A DNA stretch of 64,000 nucleotides, taken from Flavobacterium cellulosilyticum (lineage in GTDB: Bacteria > Bacteroidota > Bacteroidia > Flavobacteriales > Flavobacteriaceae). Position numbers and translations under genes: made by a program. The stretch spans positions 62,001 to 126,000 of the forward strand of contig NZ_SMFK01000002.1 in assembly GCF_004349355.1 (NCBI RefSeq), in the 5' to 3' direction. Position 1 is the stretch's first letter. Each line of letters begins with the position of its first letter. This document shows positions 8,973-17,149 of the stretch, one piece after another. Under the pieces are notes generated by a model, which saw only the letters and a list, made by a program, of their open reading frames with translations, was not told where the DNA came from and searched no databases.

Positions 8973-10174
8973 TGAATATTTTAATTGTTACTCAATACTT
9001 TTGGCCAGAAGAGTTTCGCATTAATGATTTAGCTATTGATTTAGTTAAAAGAGGGAATACAGTTACTGTGTTAACAGGAAATCCAAACTATCCACAAGGA
9101 AAGTTTTTTAAAGGGTATGGCTATAATTATAAAATTGAAAATTATAAAGGAATTAAAATATATCGTGTGCCTATTATTCCACGAGGTAATAATAGTTTAA
9201 TTCTAATTCTTAATTATTTGTCATTTGTCATTGCGGGTTCACTTTTTGCAATTTTTCATAAAATAAAATACGATAAAATATTTGCAGTAAATTTCTCTCC
9301 GATTACAGCATTGTACCCTGCAATTGTATATAAAAAACGTCATAAAACTCAGCTTTATATTTGGGTTCAAGATCTTTGGCCAGAAAGTGTAATTGCTGCA
9401 AGTAAAATTAGTTCAAAATTTATTCAAAAAGTTTTAACTAAAATGGTCGAAAATATATATAGTCAATCTGATAGAGTGTTATTGCAATCAGAAGGTTTTG
9501 TTTCGTCTGTAAAAGAAAAAGGAGTTACAGATGGGCAAATTGGCTATATACCCAATTGGGCAGAAGATTTATATAGTGATAGTTCTAATATCCAGATTGA
9601 TAAATATAAAGAAGTTATTCCTAGTGGGTTTAAAGTTATGTTTGCTGGAAATATTGGTGAAGCTCAAGATTTTAATTCTATCGTTAAAGCTGCAGAACTT
9701 ACTAGAAATATACCAGAAATAAAATGGGTTATTGTTGGTGATGGTAGGAAGAGAGCTTGGTTGGAATTAGAAATAGTTCGATTAGGGTTAGAAAAAACAA
9801 TATTTCTTGTAGGTCGATATCCAGTTGAAGAAATGCCAAGTTTTTTTGTACACGCTGATATTATGTTGTTGACATTGAAAAATGAAGATATCTTTGCCTT
9901 AACAATACCATCAAAAGTCCAATCTTATATGGCTTTTGGTAAACCTATCATTGGAATGTTAAATGGAATCGGCTCTGATGTAATTACAAATGCAAAATGT
10001 GGTTATGTTGGTATGGCAGGAAATCCTAATTCATTAGCAGAAAATGTAATTAAAGCATATAGGTTAGATTCAAAAAAACTTTTTGAGATGGGAGTTAACG
10101 GTAAAAGATATTATGATGCTAATTTTTCTAAGACAATTGTTATAGATAAATTAATTGGGATATTTCTAGAATAA
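8972..10174 (+). CDS. WbuB-like GT4 glycosyltransferase (probable L-QuiNAc/L-FucNAc transferase)
   Basis: 400 residues, GT-B fold. The N-terminus MNILIVTQYFWPEEFRINDL and the following NPNYPQGKFFKGYG are hallmarks of the WbuB subgroup, in which E. coli O26 WbuB transfers L-FucNAc. The conserved YIWVQDLWPESVIA lies at about residues 130-143 and the donor region ALTIPSKVQSYMAFGKPIIG at about 309-328. Overlaps the reductase gene by one base and closes a four-gene set (dehydratase, epimerase, reductase, transferase). The inference that it transfers the product of those genes rests on subgroup and position. It is followed by a 165-base gap, so it may end a transcription unit. Confidence 0.75.
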   Translation: MNILIVTQYFWPEEFRINDLAIDLVKRGNTVTVLTGNPNYPQGKFFKGYGYNYKIENYKGIKIYRVPIIPRGNNSLILILNYLSFVIAGSLFAIFHKIKYDKIFAVNFSPITALYPAIVYKKRHKTQLYIWVQDLWPESVIAASKISSKFIQKVLTKMVENIYSQSDRVLLQSEGFVSSVKEKGVTDGQIGYIPNWAEDLYSDSSNIQIDKYKEVIPSGFKVMFAGNIGEAQDFNSIVKAAELTRNIPEIKWVIVGDGRKRAWLELEIVRLGLEKTIFLVGRYPVEEMPSFFVHADIMLLTLKNEDIFALTIPSKVQSYMAFGKPIIGMLNGIGSDVITNAKCGYVGMAGNPNSLAENVIKAYRLDSKKLFEMGVNGKRYYDANFSKTIVIDKLIGIFLE

Positions 10175-10339
10175 ACTAAAAGACTATCACATAAATTGCG
10201 AAATGAGAATATAAAATACTCATTATTCTAAGAAAGTTATTACTAAATAATATCTATAAGAATTTCGCACATTCTTTTTGTAAAAAGTCCCTTTCTAGAA
10301 ATGTTTTATTTTAAACTATTTATTTAATATTAGCTAAAA
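10175..10339. other. Intergenic gap with a distant inverted repeat
   Basis: 165 bases without a gene. TGCGAAAT at 10197-10204 is inverted as ATTTCGCA at 10262-10269, enclosing AT-rich sequence that also holds AATGAG/CTCATT, so the RNA could fold into a long, imperfect hairpin. TTTCTAGAA occurs near the end of the preceding gene (about 10163) and again at about 10291. No TAnnTTTG promoter element and no clean terminator is visible. Confidence 0.3.
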
Positions 10340-10768
10340 ATGATTACCACTAAAATGACGCCAACAATAATAAAAGGGAACTTTCATTCCGATTCAAGAG
10401 GTATTTTGTTTTATAACAATGAATTTGATACAACTTCCATAAAAAAAATCTATCTTTTAGAAAATAGAGACACAAATTTAATTCGCGCATGGCAAGGACA
10501 TAAAATAGAACAACGATGGTTTTCAGTTATAAAAGGTACTTTTAAGATACGTTTGATATTTATAGATAATTGGGAACAACCGCTGCATAATTTAAATAAA
10601 ATAGAGTTTGTTTTGCTTTCGGATAAATTAGATGTTTTGCATGTTCCTGCAGGATATGTAAGCAGTATTCAGGCTATTGAAAAGAATTCGAAGTTGTTGG
10701 TTATGGCTGATTATAGCTTTGGTGAGATTAATGATGAATATCGTTTCGTTGATGATTATTTTGATTAA
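10340..10768 (+). CDS. FdtA/WxcM-like cupin, putative sugar isomerase or epimerase
   Basis: 142 residues forming one cupin (double-stranded beta-helix) domain. Near residue 50 it has LIRAWQGHKIEQRWFSVIKG, which recalls the R-x-x-H-x-H/K pattern of FdtA/WxcM-like dTDP-4-oxo-6-deoxyhexose isomerases, followed by VPAGYVSSIQAIE in the position of the V-P-x-G-x-x-H segment of RmlC-like cupins; here the His is replaced. Catalysis may therefore differ or be lost. Its position between the L-HexNAc gene set and two phosphoglycosyl transferases suggests a role in amino-sugar maturation. An alternative is that it supplies, as a separate protein, the cupin domain that CapF/WbjC carry fused to their reductase. 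Function not established. Confidence 0.55.
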   Translation: MITTKMTPTIIKGNFHSDSRGILFYNNEFDTTSIKKIYLLENRDTNLIRAWQGHKIEQRWFSVIKGTFKIRLIFIDNWEQPLHNLNKIEFVLLSDKLDVLHVPAGYVSSIQAIEKNSKLLVMADYSFGEINDEYRFVDDYFD

Positions 10769-10860
10769 TTAGGAATAAAATATAAAAAATATTTTTTTAA
10801 AGGTTTCACTTTTTTTTGTTTAACTACTTGCAAAAAATAACACTTAAAACACATAAGTAT

Positions 10861-11412
10861 ATGTTTAATAGAGTACTATCATTACTTTTTTTAGTATTGT
10901 TTTCGCCCCTTTTTTTAGTAACTGCATTATTTATTTTTTTTGAAGATGGTTTTCCTGTTTTTTTTAAACAAAAAAGAGTGGGAAAGGATTATACATTTTT
11001 CGAAATTTACAAGTTTCGTTCCATGAGGAAAAACACACCGAATGTAGCCACCCATTTATTAGATAATCCATCCCAATATATTTTAAAAATTGGAGGCATT
11101 ATTCGAAAATTGAGTTTGGATGAATTGCCTAATCTCATTAATGTAATAAAAGGAGATATGGTTTTTGTTGGGCCACGACCAGCATTATATAATCAAGATG
11201 ATTTAATGGCATTGCGTGTAAAGGCTGGAGTAGAAAAATTAAAACCCGGTATTACAGGATGGGCACAGATAAATGGCAGAGATGAAATTTCATTAGAAGC
11301 TAAAGTAGCGTTGGAGAAAGAATATTTGGAACGAAAATCATTTGGTTTCGACCTCAAAATTGGGGTCCTTACTTTTGCAAAGGTACTGAATACCCACGGG
11401 GTGAAGCATTGA
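10861..11412 (+). CDS. Phosphoglycosyl transferase (bacterial sugar transferase, PglC/WcaJ C-terminal type)
   Basis: 183 residues from ATG 10861. One N-terminal hydrophobic segment (SLLFLVLFSPLFLVTALFIF) acts as re-entrant membrane helix, then FEIYKFRSMRK (about 47-57), [15 protein letters not shown] (about 86-100), the GPRPA motif just after, and [17 protein letters not shown] (about 128-144). The DE pair in LDELPNL matches the catalytic Asp-Glu of monotopic phosphoglycosyl transferases, which transfer sugar-1-phosphate from a UDP-sugar to undecaprenyl phosphate and so start a repeat unit. The frame is also open from a TTG at 10816, which would add 15 residues including the basic stretch before the helix; either start is possible. 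A second such enzyme follows 117 bases later. Confidence 0.8.
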   Translation: MFNRVLSLLFLVLFSPLFLVTALFIFFEDGFPVFFKQKRVGKDYTFFEIYKFRSMRKNTPNVATHLLDNPSQYILKIGGIIRKLSLDELPNLINVIKGDMVFVGPRPALYNQDDLMALRVKAGVEKLKPGITGWAQINGRDEISLEAKVALEKEYLERKSFGFDLKIGVLTFAKVLNTHGVKH

Positions 11413-11528
11413 AAAGTTTAATCGGTTAGGAAAAGTTTAATCGGTTAATCGAAAATAGGATGCTAAATATTGATTAACCACTTAACCAGTTAAACATTTA
11501 ACCAACTAACCAATTCACCAGTTCACCA
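11413..11528. repeat. Degenerate GGTTAA-type repeats, inverted halves
   Basis: The spacer between two sugar transferase genes is mostly repeat. The left part has two tandem copies of GAAAAGTTTAATCGGTTA; the right part is a series of AACCA-type units in the opposite sense (ATTAACCACTTAACCAG, then further TTAACCAACTAACC and TTCACC units) that runs right up to the ATG at 11529. The same family forms the array at 15405-15705 and appears before the wzt gene near 48650-48692. The halves could pair into a weak hairpin. Confidence 0.6.
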
Positions 11529-12074
11529 ATGACTAAACGCCTATTCGACATTTTTTTTTCCTTACTTGGGCTTTTTGTTGTGGGTTGGCTTATCCTAATC
11601 CTTTGGATTTTAGCTTCATTTGACACCAAATCGAATGGTTTTTTTATACAAGAACGTATCGGCCAATTTGGGAAACCGTTTAAAATAGTCAAACTAAAGA
11701 CGATGCATCCTCTAACAGCTAAGATTTCAGTTTTGGGTTCGTTTCTCCGGAATTCTAAGATGGATGAATTACCACAATTATGGAATATCTTCATAGGTAA
11801 TATGAGCTTTGTAGGTCCAAGACCCGATATTGTGGGCTATTATGATACTTTGCAAGGGGAAGACCGGAAAATATTAGAATTAAAACCTGGTTTAACAAGT
11901 ACAGCTTCACTTAAATATTATAATGAGGAAGTCCTATTGGCACAGGTAGACAATCCTATGCAATACAATGACGAAATTCTTTTTCCAGATAAAGTAAAAT
12001 TAAATTTAGAATACTATTATAATCATAGTTTTCTTGGAGACCTTAACATACTTTGGAAAACAATTTATGGATAA
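11529..12074 (+). CDS. Sugar transferase, phosphoglycosyl transferase family (short form)
   Basis: 181 residues. It begins with MTKRLFDIFFSLLGLFVVGW, the K-R-x-F-D motif plus membrane helix typical of the family, then FKIVKLKTMH (about 52-61), MDELPQLWNIFIGNMSFVGPRP (split over about 78-98, with the catalytic DE) and KPGLTSTASLKYYNEE (about 119-134). The last stretch lacks the usual GWAQVNGR sequence found in the neighbour at 10861, so it belongs to another subgroup with a different sugar or substrate geometry. The ATG directly follows a repeat array and is the only reasonable start. Two initiating-type transferases in a row suggest separate polymers, or that one has another role. Confidence 0.75.
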   Translation: MTKRLFDIFFSLLGLFVVGWLILILWILASFDTKSNGFFIQERIGQFGKPFKIVKLKTMHPLTAKISVLGSFLRNSKMDELPQLWNIFIGNMSFVGPRPDIVGYYDTLQGEDRKILELKPGLTSTASLKYYNEEVLLAQVDNPMQYNDEILFPDKVKLNLEYYYNHSFLGDLNILWKTIYG

Positions 12075-12145
12075 TTTGACTTTTGATTGTTCTAATAAAA
12101 TCTAAAATCATCAATAAAACATATTTTTTACTAGGGGTAATTCCC

Positions 12146-12153
12146 TATATTTG
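12146..12153 (+). promoter_or_regulatory. Candidate Bacteroidota -7 promoter element TATATTTG
   Basis: TATATTTG fits the TAnnTTTG -7 consensus of Bacteroidota and lies 22 bases before the ATG of the first Wza-like gene. A clear TTG -33 element at the usual 17-23 base spacing is not seen, only a T-run near 12124-12130. It implies transcription starting near 12160, and a start codon at ATG 12176 rather than the in-frame GTG at 12167. Confidence 0.5.
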
Positions 12154-12175
12154 CCAACTTTAAAAAGTGTATCAC

Positions 12176-12970
12176 ATGAAGTATTTCTTTGTTTTAAAAA
12201 AAACAATCCCATTCCTATTAATTTTTCTTTTGTTTTCTTGTGCGCAAAGAAAGGATTATGTTTATTATCAAAATATTGATGGATTAGCCAATTCAGAAAA
12301 AGCTAATTCTTACGAAATTAAAATACAAGCTGATGATTTATTGATGATAATTGTGGCAGCTGATGATCCCGAAACAGCGCTCCCTTTTAATTTATCGACC
12401 GTCAGTGTGCCATTAGCAAATGGTTCAATCGCAGGTCAAGGGCAGCTAACAATGCAATCGTATCTAGTTGATGCTCCAGGTACTATTGATTTTCCAATTT
12501 TAGGAAAATTGAAAGTCAGTGGTTTGACACGTTCCCAATTATTAGAACTTTTGGAAGGGAAAATTGCCAAATACATCAAAAACCCAATTATTAACATTCG
12601 AATCATGAATTTTAAAGTTTCGGTTCAAGGGGAGGTAAATAATCCCGGAACTTATCCAATTAATTCGGATCGAGTGACTTTAATCGAAGCTTTGAGCATG
12701 GCGAAGGATTTGACCATCTACGGTAAAAGAAACAACATTCTCATTATCCGCGATCTTAACGGTACAAAATCGTACAATCGCGTCGATATTACTAAAGCGG
12801 ATTTTATCAACTCTCCTTTTTATTATCTTTCCCAAAATGATGTTGTGTATGTAGAGCCCAATAAGACCAGAATCAATGGAGCGGCAGTGGGAGCCAATAC
12901 TGGGGTCATCATTTCTATTACTTCTTTAATAATCACCTTAATAACTTTAATTGTTACCACTTCAAAATAG
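12176..12970 (+). CDS. Polysaccharide export outer-membrane lipoprotein, Wza-like (copy 1)
   Basis: 264 residues. It starts with a lipoprotein signal (MKYFFVLKK, hydrophobic core, LLFSC with lipobox Cys22), so the mature protein is probably anchored in the outer membrane. A Poly_export domain follows (YEIKIQADDLLMIIV, about 45-60) and one SLBB domain (VQGEVNNPGTYPINSDRVTL, about 150-170). A C-terminal hydrophobic segment (GVIISITSLIITLITLIV) is typical of short Bacteroidota Wza proteins and resembles the C-terminal barrel helix of Wza. It pairs with the kinase gene 4 bases downstream, forming an outer-membrane channel and inner-membrane co-polymerase unit. A GTG at 12167 is in frame but the ATG is preferred, given the promoter element upstream. 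Confidence 0.85.
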   Translation: MKYFFVLKKTIPFLLIFLLFSCAQRKDYVYYQNIDGLANSEKANSYEIKIQADDLLMIIVAADDPETALPFNLSTVSVPLANGSIAGQGQLTMQSYLVDAPGTIDFPILGKLKVSGLTRSQLLELLEGKIAKYIKNPIINIRIMNFKVSVQGEVNNPGTYPINSDRVTLIEALSMAKDLTIYGKRNNILIIRDLNGTKSYNRVDITKADFINSPFYYLSQNDVVYVEPNKTRINGAAVGANTGVIISITSLIITLITLIVTTSK

Positions 12971-12974
12971 ATTT

Positions 12975-15365
12975 ATGGATAATAATAATTTTTCAGACGA
13001 AGATCAAAACGAAGATTTTAATTTAAGAGATACTTTAGAGTTATATCTTAATCAATGGCAATGGTTTGTATTGACAGCTTGTATTTGCGTATTTATAGCG
13101 TATACTTATTTACGTTATGCAACACCTCAATACCAAGCCTCTACAACCATTTTGGTAAAAGATGATAGAAAAGGGGGGATGCTATCGGAATTATCTGCTT
13201 TTACAGATTTAGGGATAGGCGGAAGTGGGGTTAAAAGTAATTTGGACAATGAAACCGAAATTCTAAAATCGAGAACCTTGATCGAAAAAACAATCAAGAA
13301 GCTGGATTTAAATGTTATAATTGTTGAAAAAGGGAATGTTAAAAAGAGTGAACTATATCTGGATAAAAAAATAGAAGTAAATTTCACAAATAAGAAACCT
13401 TCTTTTTATACGGATAAAATGGTCTTTCAGTTAGTAGAATTAACGCCAACTACTTTTGAATTGGAATTTAATTTTAGCGAAGTAAGCAAGCCTTTATCCT
13501 TAAAAAATAAAAAAGTATTTCACTATGGGGAACTAATTCCAACGCCAAACGGCGATTTAATTATTACAAAAGAGAAACAATTAAATAACCTTTCCGAAGA
13601 AACGAATAGATCATACACCATAATGGTAAATCCATTAAATGACGTAGTTGGAAGTTATTTGAGTAGAATTAAAATTAATCCAGTCAGTAAAACCAGTAGT
13701 GTAGTAGAAATTTCAATTACGGATCCTATTACCAAAAGGGCGGAAGATTTTCTGGATAATCTAGTTCAAATTTATAATGAAGAAGCCGCTACTGATAAAA
13801 GTTTTATTTCAGAAAGTACTTCAAAATTTATTGCCAACCGATTGTTATTGATTACACAGGAATTAGATGGTGTGGAGAAAGATGTTCAACATTTTAAAAC
13901 CACCAATAAATTGACTGATATTGAGACCGAAGCCCAATTGTTTATTAAAGGAGCTGATGAATACAATAAAAAAAGAATAGAAACCGAAATTCAATTGAAT
14001 ATGGTTTCTTCAATGTCAGATTTTATCAAGAAAAGTGCTCCTTCGGACTTACTGCCTGCTAATATGATTGCAGGTAAAGGAGAGGAGACTAGTATCATAG
14101 GATCCTATAATCAATTGGTGTTGGAACGCAACCGAATTTTAAAATCGGCAACAGTAGAGAATCCTACTGTAATTAAATTAGATCAACAACTCGCTTCCTT
14201 GAAATTGAATGTGAGAGAAAGTTTGGCTAGAATGCAAACGAATTTGACCATTCAAAAGAGAGATTTGAAAGGGCAAGAAGGATTGTTAGATTCAAAAATT
14301 GGTGATATTCCGGTTCAAGAGCGTCAATTCAGAGTGATTGCCCGCCAGCAAAAAGTAAAAGAGGAATTGTATTTGTATTTATTACAAAAACGGGAAGAAA
14401 CAGCCATCTCGTTAGCAGCAACCGAACCTAATGCCAGAGTAATTGATTCAGCTCAGGCATCTAAAATACCAGTTTCTCCCAAAAAGAGTATTATTTATTT
14501 GGCAGCCTTGTTGTTAGGATTGCTAATTCCTTTTAGTATTCTCTATGTGATTGATTTATTAGATACTAAAATTAAAAGTCGTTTCGATATTACCAGCAAA
14601 TTTGACATTCCCTTTTTAGGAGATATTCCAAAATCAATTACTCCTAGTGAAATGATTGATGCCACCAGCAGGACTGGTACCGCCGAAGCACTTCGAATTG
14701 TGAAAACAAATTTGGACTTTATGTTGAGTCAGGTTCCCGAAGAGGAAGCGAAAGTTGTATTTTTTACCTCGACAGTACCAGGAGAAGGAAAAACATTTTT
14801 GTCGGTTAATTTAGCTGCAACGATGGCATTATCTGGAAAAAAAGTATTACTGGTAGGAATGGATTTACGGAATCCAAAATTAGGGGAATATATAGAAGCT
14901 CCAAGCGCACATGGTTTGACAGATTATATATCTTCCAATAAAGCTTCAATTAATGACTATATTTTTAAATCAAAAATATTCGAGAATTTATCCATTCTTC
15001 CTGCGGGAATCATTCCGCCAAATCCTACGGAATTATTAATGAGTAAAAAAATTGGAGAATTATTTAACCAATTCAAAAAGGAATATGATTACGTAGTTGT
15101 CGATATGGCTCCAGTGAGTATGGTTTCAGACACTTTGATGTTGTCTAAATTTGCAGATGCTACTTTATATGTGATACGTGCCAATGTTTTAGATAAAAGG
15201 ATGTTGCATATTCCAAAAACTTTGTATAAAGAGCGTAAATTAAAAAATATGGCTGTTGTACTTAATGATACAGTATTAAGTAAAAGCTATGGTTATGGCT
15301 ACGGTTATGGTTATGGAATAAAAGAAGAAGAAAAACCCTGGTTCAAAAAAATTTTTAATCAATAA
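12975..15365 (+). CDS. Wzc-like polysaccharide co-polymerase with BY-kinase domain (copy 1)
   Basis: About 796 residues. A Wzz domain with first membrane helix (WFVLTACICVFIAYTYL, about 30-46), a large periplasmic region with coiled-coil segments, a second helix near residues 500-520 (IIYLAALLLGLLIPFSILYV), then a cytoplasmic tyrosine kinase. Walker A is VPGEGKT (about 600-607), Walker A-prime VGMDLRNPK (about 626-634) and Walker B YVVVDMAP (about 707-714). The C-terminus has SYGYGYGYGYG, a tyrosine cluster likely to be autophosphorylated. The frame is open from a TTG at 12951 inside the previous gene, but ATG 12975 is the natural start. A strong hairpin terminator follows 2 bases after the stop codon, so the Wza-Wzc pair ends a transcript. 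Confidence 0.9.
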   Translation: MDNNNFSDEDQNEDFNLRDTLELYLNQWQWFVLTACICVFIAYTYLRYATPQYQASTTILVKDDRKGGMLSELSAFTDLGIGGSGVKSNLDNETEILKSRTLIEKTIKKLDLNVIIVEKGNVKKSELYLDKKIEVNFTNKKPSFYTDKMVFQLVELTPTTFELEFNFSEVSKPLSLKNKKVFHYGELIPTPNGDLIITKEKQLNNLSEETNRSYTIMVNPLNDVVGSYLSRIKINPVSKTSSVVEISITDPITKRAEDFLDNLVQIYNEEAATDKSFISESTSKFIANRLLLITQELDGVEKDVQHFKTTNKLTDIETEAQLFIKGADEYNKKRIETEIQLNMVSSMSDFIKKSAPSDLLPANMIAGKGEETSIIGSYNQLVLERNRILKSATVENPTVIKLDQQLASLKLNVRESLARMQTNLTIQKRDLKGQEGLLDSKIGDIPVQERQFRVIARQQKVKEELYLYLLQKREETAISLAATEPNARVIDSAQASKIPVSPKKSIIYLAALLLGLLIPFSILYVIDLLDTKIKSRFDITSKFDIPFLGDIPKSITPSEMIDATSRTGTAEALRIVKTNLDFMLSQVPEEEAKVVFFTSTVPGEGKTFLSVNLAATMALSGKKVLLVGMDLRNPKLGEYIEAPSAHGLTDYISSNKASINDYIFKSKIFENLSILPAGIIPPNPTELLMSKKIGELFNQFKKEYDYVVVDMAPVSMVSDTLMLSKFADATLYVIRANVLDKRMLHIPKTLYKERKLKNMAVVLNDTVLSKSYGYGYGYGYGIKEEEKPWFKKIFNQ

Positions 15366-15367
15366 TT

Positions 15368-15392
15368 AAAAGAGGCTTTGGCCTCTTTTTTT
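15368..15392 (+). terminator. Rho-independent terminator after the first wzc-like gene
   Basis: AAAAGAGGC (15368-15376), loop TTTG, GCCTCTTTT (15381-15389) and a continued T-run to 15392. A 9-bp perfect stem with a 4-base loop and U-tract, directly behind the stop codon. This is the strongest terminator seen in the window. Confidence 0.9.
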
Positions 15393-15404
15393 GTTTAGAT
15401 TGTA

Positions 15405-15705
15405 TTTTTGTGGGTTAACTGTTTAATCGTTTAATTGTTTAACTGCTTAATCGTTTTTTAGGTACGAGATTACGATTAACCAGTTCACCCTTTTGCTAAC
15501 CGATTAACCTTTTCCCTAACCAATTAACCCCTTCCTAACAGATTAACCCTTTCCTAACCGATTAAACTTTTCCTAACCGATTAAACTTTTCCCTAACCAA
15601 TTGACCTTTTCCCTAACCAATTAACCCCTTCCTAACCGATTAACCCTTTCCTAACCAATTAAACTTTTCCTAACCAATTAACCCCCTAACTGATTTACCT
15701 TCTCA
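15405..15705. repeat. Degenerate ~20-base tandem repeat array, CTAACCNATTAACC type
   Basis: About 11 tandem copies of a unit like CTAACCGATTAACCTTTTC occupy roughly 15495-15705, with a 19-20 base period and variation mostly at the N of CCNATT and in the pyrimidine spacer. The left edge (15405-15455) carries the opposite orientation as GTTTAATCG/GTTTAATTG units. No protein is encoded. The spacing is not that of a CRISPR array, because spacers are only 5-6 pyrimidines. Related stretches lie before the genes at 11529 and 48701. Confidence 0.8.
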
Positions 15706-15715
15706 AACAAATTAC

Positions 15716-15723
15716 TACATTTG
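15716..15723 (+). promoter_or_regulatory. Candidate -7 promoter element TACATTTG before recR
   Basis: TACATTTG matches TAnnTTTG and lies 5 bases before the ATG at 15729, so a recR transcript would be nearly leaderless. It sits directly after the repeat array and downstream of the terminator at 15368, consistent with recR having its own promoter. Confidence 0.45.
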
Positions 15724-15728
15724 TCGTT

Positions 15729-16349
15729 ATGGAATTTTCATCAAAACTATTGGAAAAAGCAGTCAATGAAATGGCACAATTACCCGGAATAGGCAAACGA
15801 ACTGCTTTGCGATTGGTCTTGCATTTATTGAAACAACCCAAAGAGCAAACCCGTTTTTTAACGGAAGCAATAACAACGATGCGGGAAGAAGTCAAATTTT
15901 GCAGGAGTTGTCATAATATTTCGGATAATGATGTTTGCGAAATATGTGCCAATACCAAAAGAAACCAGCAAATTATTTGTATTGTGGAAGACATTCGTGA
16001 TGTCATGGCAATCGAAAATACAGGCCAATTTAGAGGAATTTATCACGTTCTGGGAGGTAAAATTTCACCCATTGAAGGTGTTGGACCGAGCCAGTTAAAC
16101 ATCAATACTTTAGTTGAAAAAGTAAAGTCAGGATCCGTTTCCGAAATTATTTTTGCATTAAGCTCTACCATGGAAGGGGATACCACCAATTTTTATATCT
16201 ACAAACAAATTCAAGAGTGCGATATTATAACTTCTACAATTGCCAGAGGTATATCTGTGGGAGACGAATTAGAATATGCTGATGAGGTAACCTTGGGCAG
16301 AAGTATTTTGCAAAGAGTACCTTTTGAAAAGTTTTTTAAGAATAATTAA
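15729..16349 (+). CDS. recR: Recombination mediator RecR
   Basis: 206 residues, full length for RecR. The helix-hairpin-helix [20 protein letters not shown] lies at about 14-33. A Cys4 zinc finger reads C-x2-C-x8-C-x2-C ([19 protein letters not shown], about 57-75). The Toprim domain starts [18 protein letters not shown] (about 81-98), and the C-terminus has [24 protein letters not shown]. RecR works with RecO and RecF in loading RecA onto gapped DNA. It is the only recognisable housekeeping gene in the window. It stands between two export gene pairs with a terminator on one side and a long non-coding region on the other, so it is probably an anchor gene beside which polysaccharide genes have been added. 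Confidence 0.95.
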   Translation: MEFSSKLLEKAVNEMAQLPGIGKRTALRLVLHLLKQPKEQTRFLTEAITTMREEVKFCRSCHNISDNDVCEICANTKRNQQIICIVEDIRDVMAIENTGQFRGIYHVLGGKISPIEGVGPSQLNINTLVEKVKSGSVSEIIFALSSTMEGDTTNFYIYKQIQECDIITSTIARGISVGDELEYADEVTLGRSILQRVPFEKFFKNN

Positions 16350-17125
16350 AATTTAGCCGTTGGTTACTAAGCGGTTTAATTTGTCATTCTGTAGGACACG
16401 AGCGAAAGCGAACGGGCGAAGCAATCTCAATTATAGTGAGCAACTTGTGTGAGACGCTTTACAGCGCGACAAATGAGGAGTGAGCAACTTGTAGGAGCCG
16501 CTTTTTTCTTAACTTAATGACATTGGACGAGCACCAAATTGGGCAAATTTAAAAGTAAAGCTGTCGCATTACTAGTAAAAACGAAGTGACGTGCTGAAAC
16601 AACATAAAGGGGATATTGATACTATGGTTCATCCGTTCGAAGAAGATGGTCGCGCTCTATATAAAAGATCAGGTTTTAGTTCGTCAGTTCGAGGTAGAAT
16701 TTTTTTTACCAAAAAAAGCAATATAAAATAACGTATTATTCTTATGTTTTTATTTTGTTAAATTATTGATTTTCAATACATTAAACAAAAACGTCAATGG
16801 TAGTGGTTTTTAAAGCCACACAAATGTTGATGAATAAAAATAATAGTATAGCTTTAAAAATTGTATCGAGAACCATGCGTTATCTAAAAACTTCTTGATT
16901 CATTTTTACTAGTAAAGCTGTCGCATTATTATTATTAAAAACACTCGAAGAGACGGGAATTGAGAGTTAGTAAGGAATTTAGTTTGTTTTAATAAAAGCC
17001 ACTCCTACGTTAATTTACGTAATCCTGCTTTTGAGCGGGATTGTATCGAGAACGGTTTTAATTAGTAAAAAAAGTATAAAAATATTTATTAAATCGCGAT
17101 ATTTTTAATTTGTTAAATGAAAAGC
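16350..17125. other. Long non-coding region with short direct repeats
   Basis: About 775 bases between recR and the second Wza-like gene. Two short sequences are duplicated: AGTAAAGCTGTCGCATTA at 16554-16571 and 16911-16928, and TTGTATCGAGAAC at 16861-16873 and 17041-17053. The segment near 16381-16500 is richer in G and C than its surroundings and holds GAGCAACTTGT twice (about 16438 and 16482). A 46-codon frame (16591-16731) is described separately. The rest is AT-rich. The pattern looks like the decayed remains of inserted DNA, but no transposase or clear terminal repeats are seen. Confidence 0.5.
16591..16731 (+). pseudogene. Short open frame, possible gene remnant
   Basis: From GTG 16591 (next ATG 16624) to a TAA at 16729-16731, the frame reads VLKQHKGDIDTMVHPFEEDG and then RALYKRSGFSSSVRGRIFFT. 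The composition is mixed and protein-like, with higher GC than the neighbouring sequence, and would suit the C-terminus of a once longer protein. A stop codon in the same frame lies just upstream (16576). I do not recognise the family. It could also be chance, given the short length. Confidence 0.2.
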
Positions 17126-17133
17126 TATATTTG
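17126..17133 (+). promoter_or_regulatory. Candidate -7 promoter element TATATTTG before the second Wza-like gene
   Basis: TATATTTG fits TAnnTTTG. It lies between two in-frame start codons, ATG 17117 and ATG 17150. If it is the promoter, transcription starts near 17140 and only ATG 17150 is in the message, which decides the start chosen for the gene. Confidence 0.5.
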
Positions 17134-17149
17134 TTTCAAAATAAGAAAA

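Noticed and set aside
10197..10269. Terminator or riboswitch after the WbuB-like gene
   Set aside because: The 8-bp inverted repeat has a loop of over 55 bases and no U-tract; I see no known riboswitch consensus.
12951..12974. TTG start for the first Wzc-like gene
   Set aside because: The extra residues are the out-of-frame end of the wza-like gene; ATG 12975 is 4 bases after that stop and suits the family.
15405..15705. Possible CRISPR array
   Set aside because: Repeats are about 14 bases with 5-6 base pyrimidine spacers and many changes. A CRISPR needs longer conserved repeats and unique spacers of about 30 bases. No cas genes are present.
16350..17149. Insertion sequence
   Set aside because: Short direct repeats are present but no transposase frame and no pair of terminal inverted repeats could be found.
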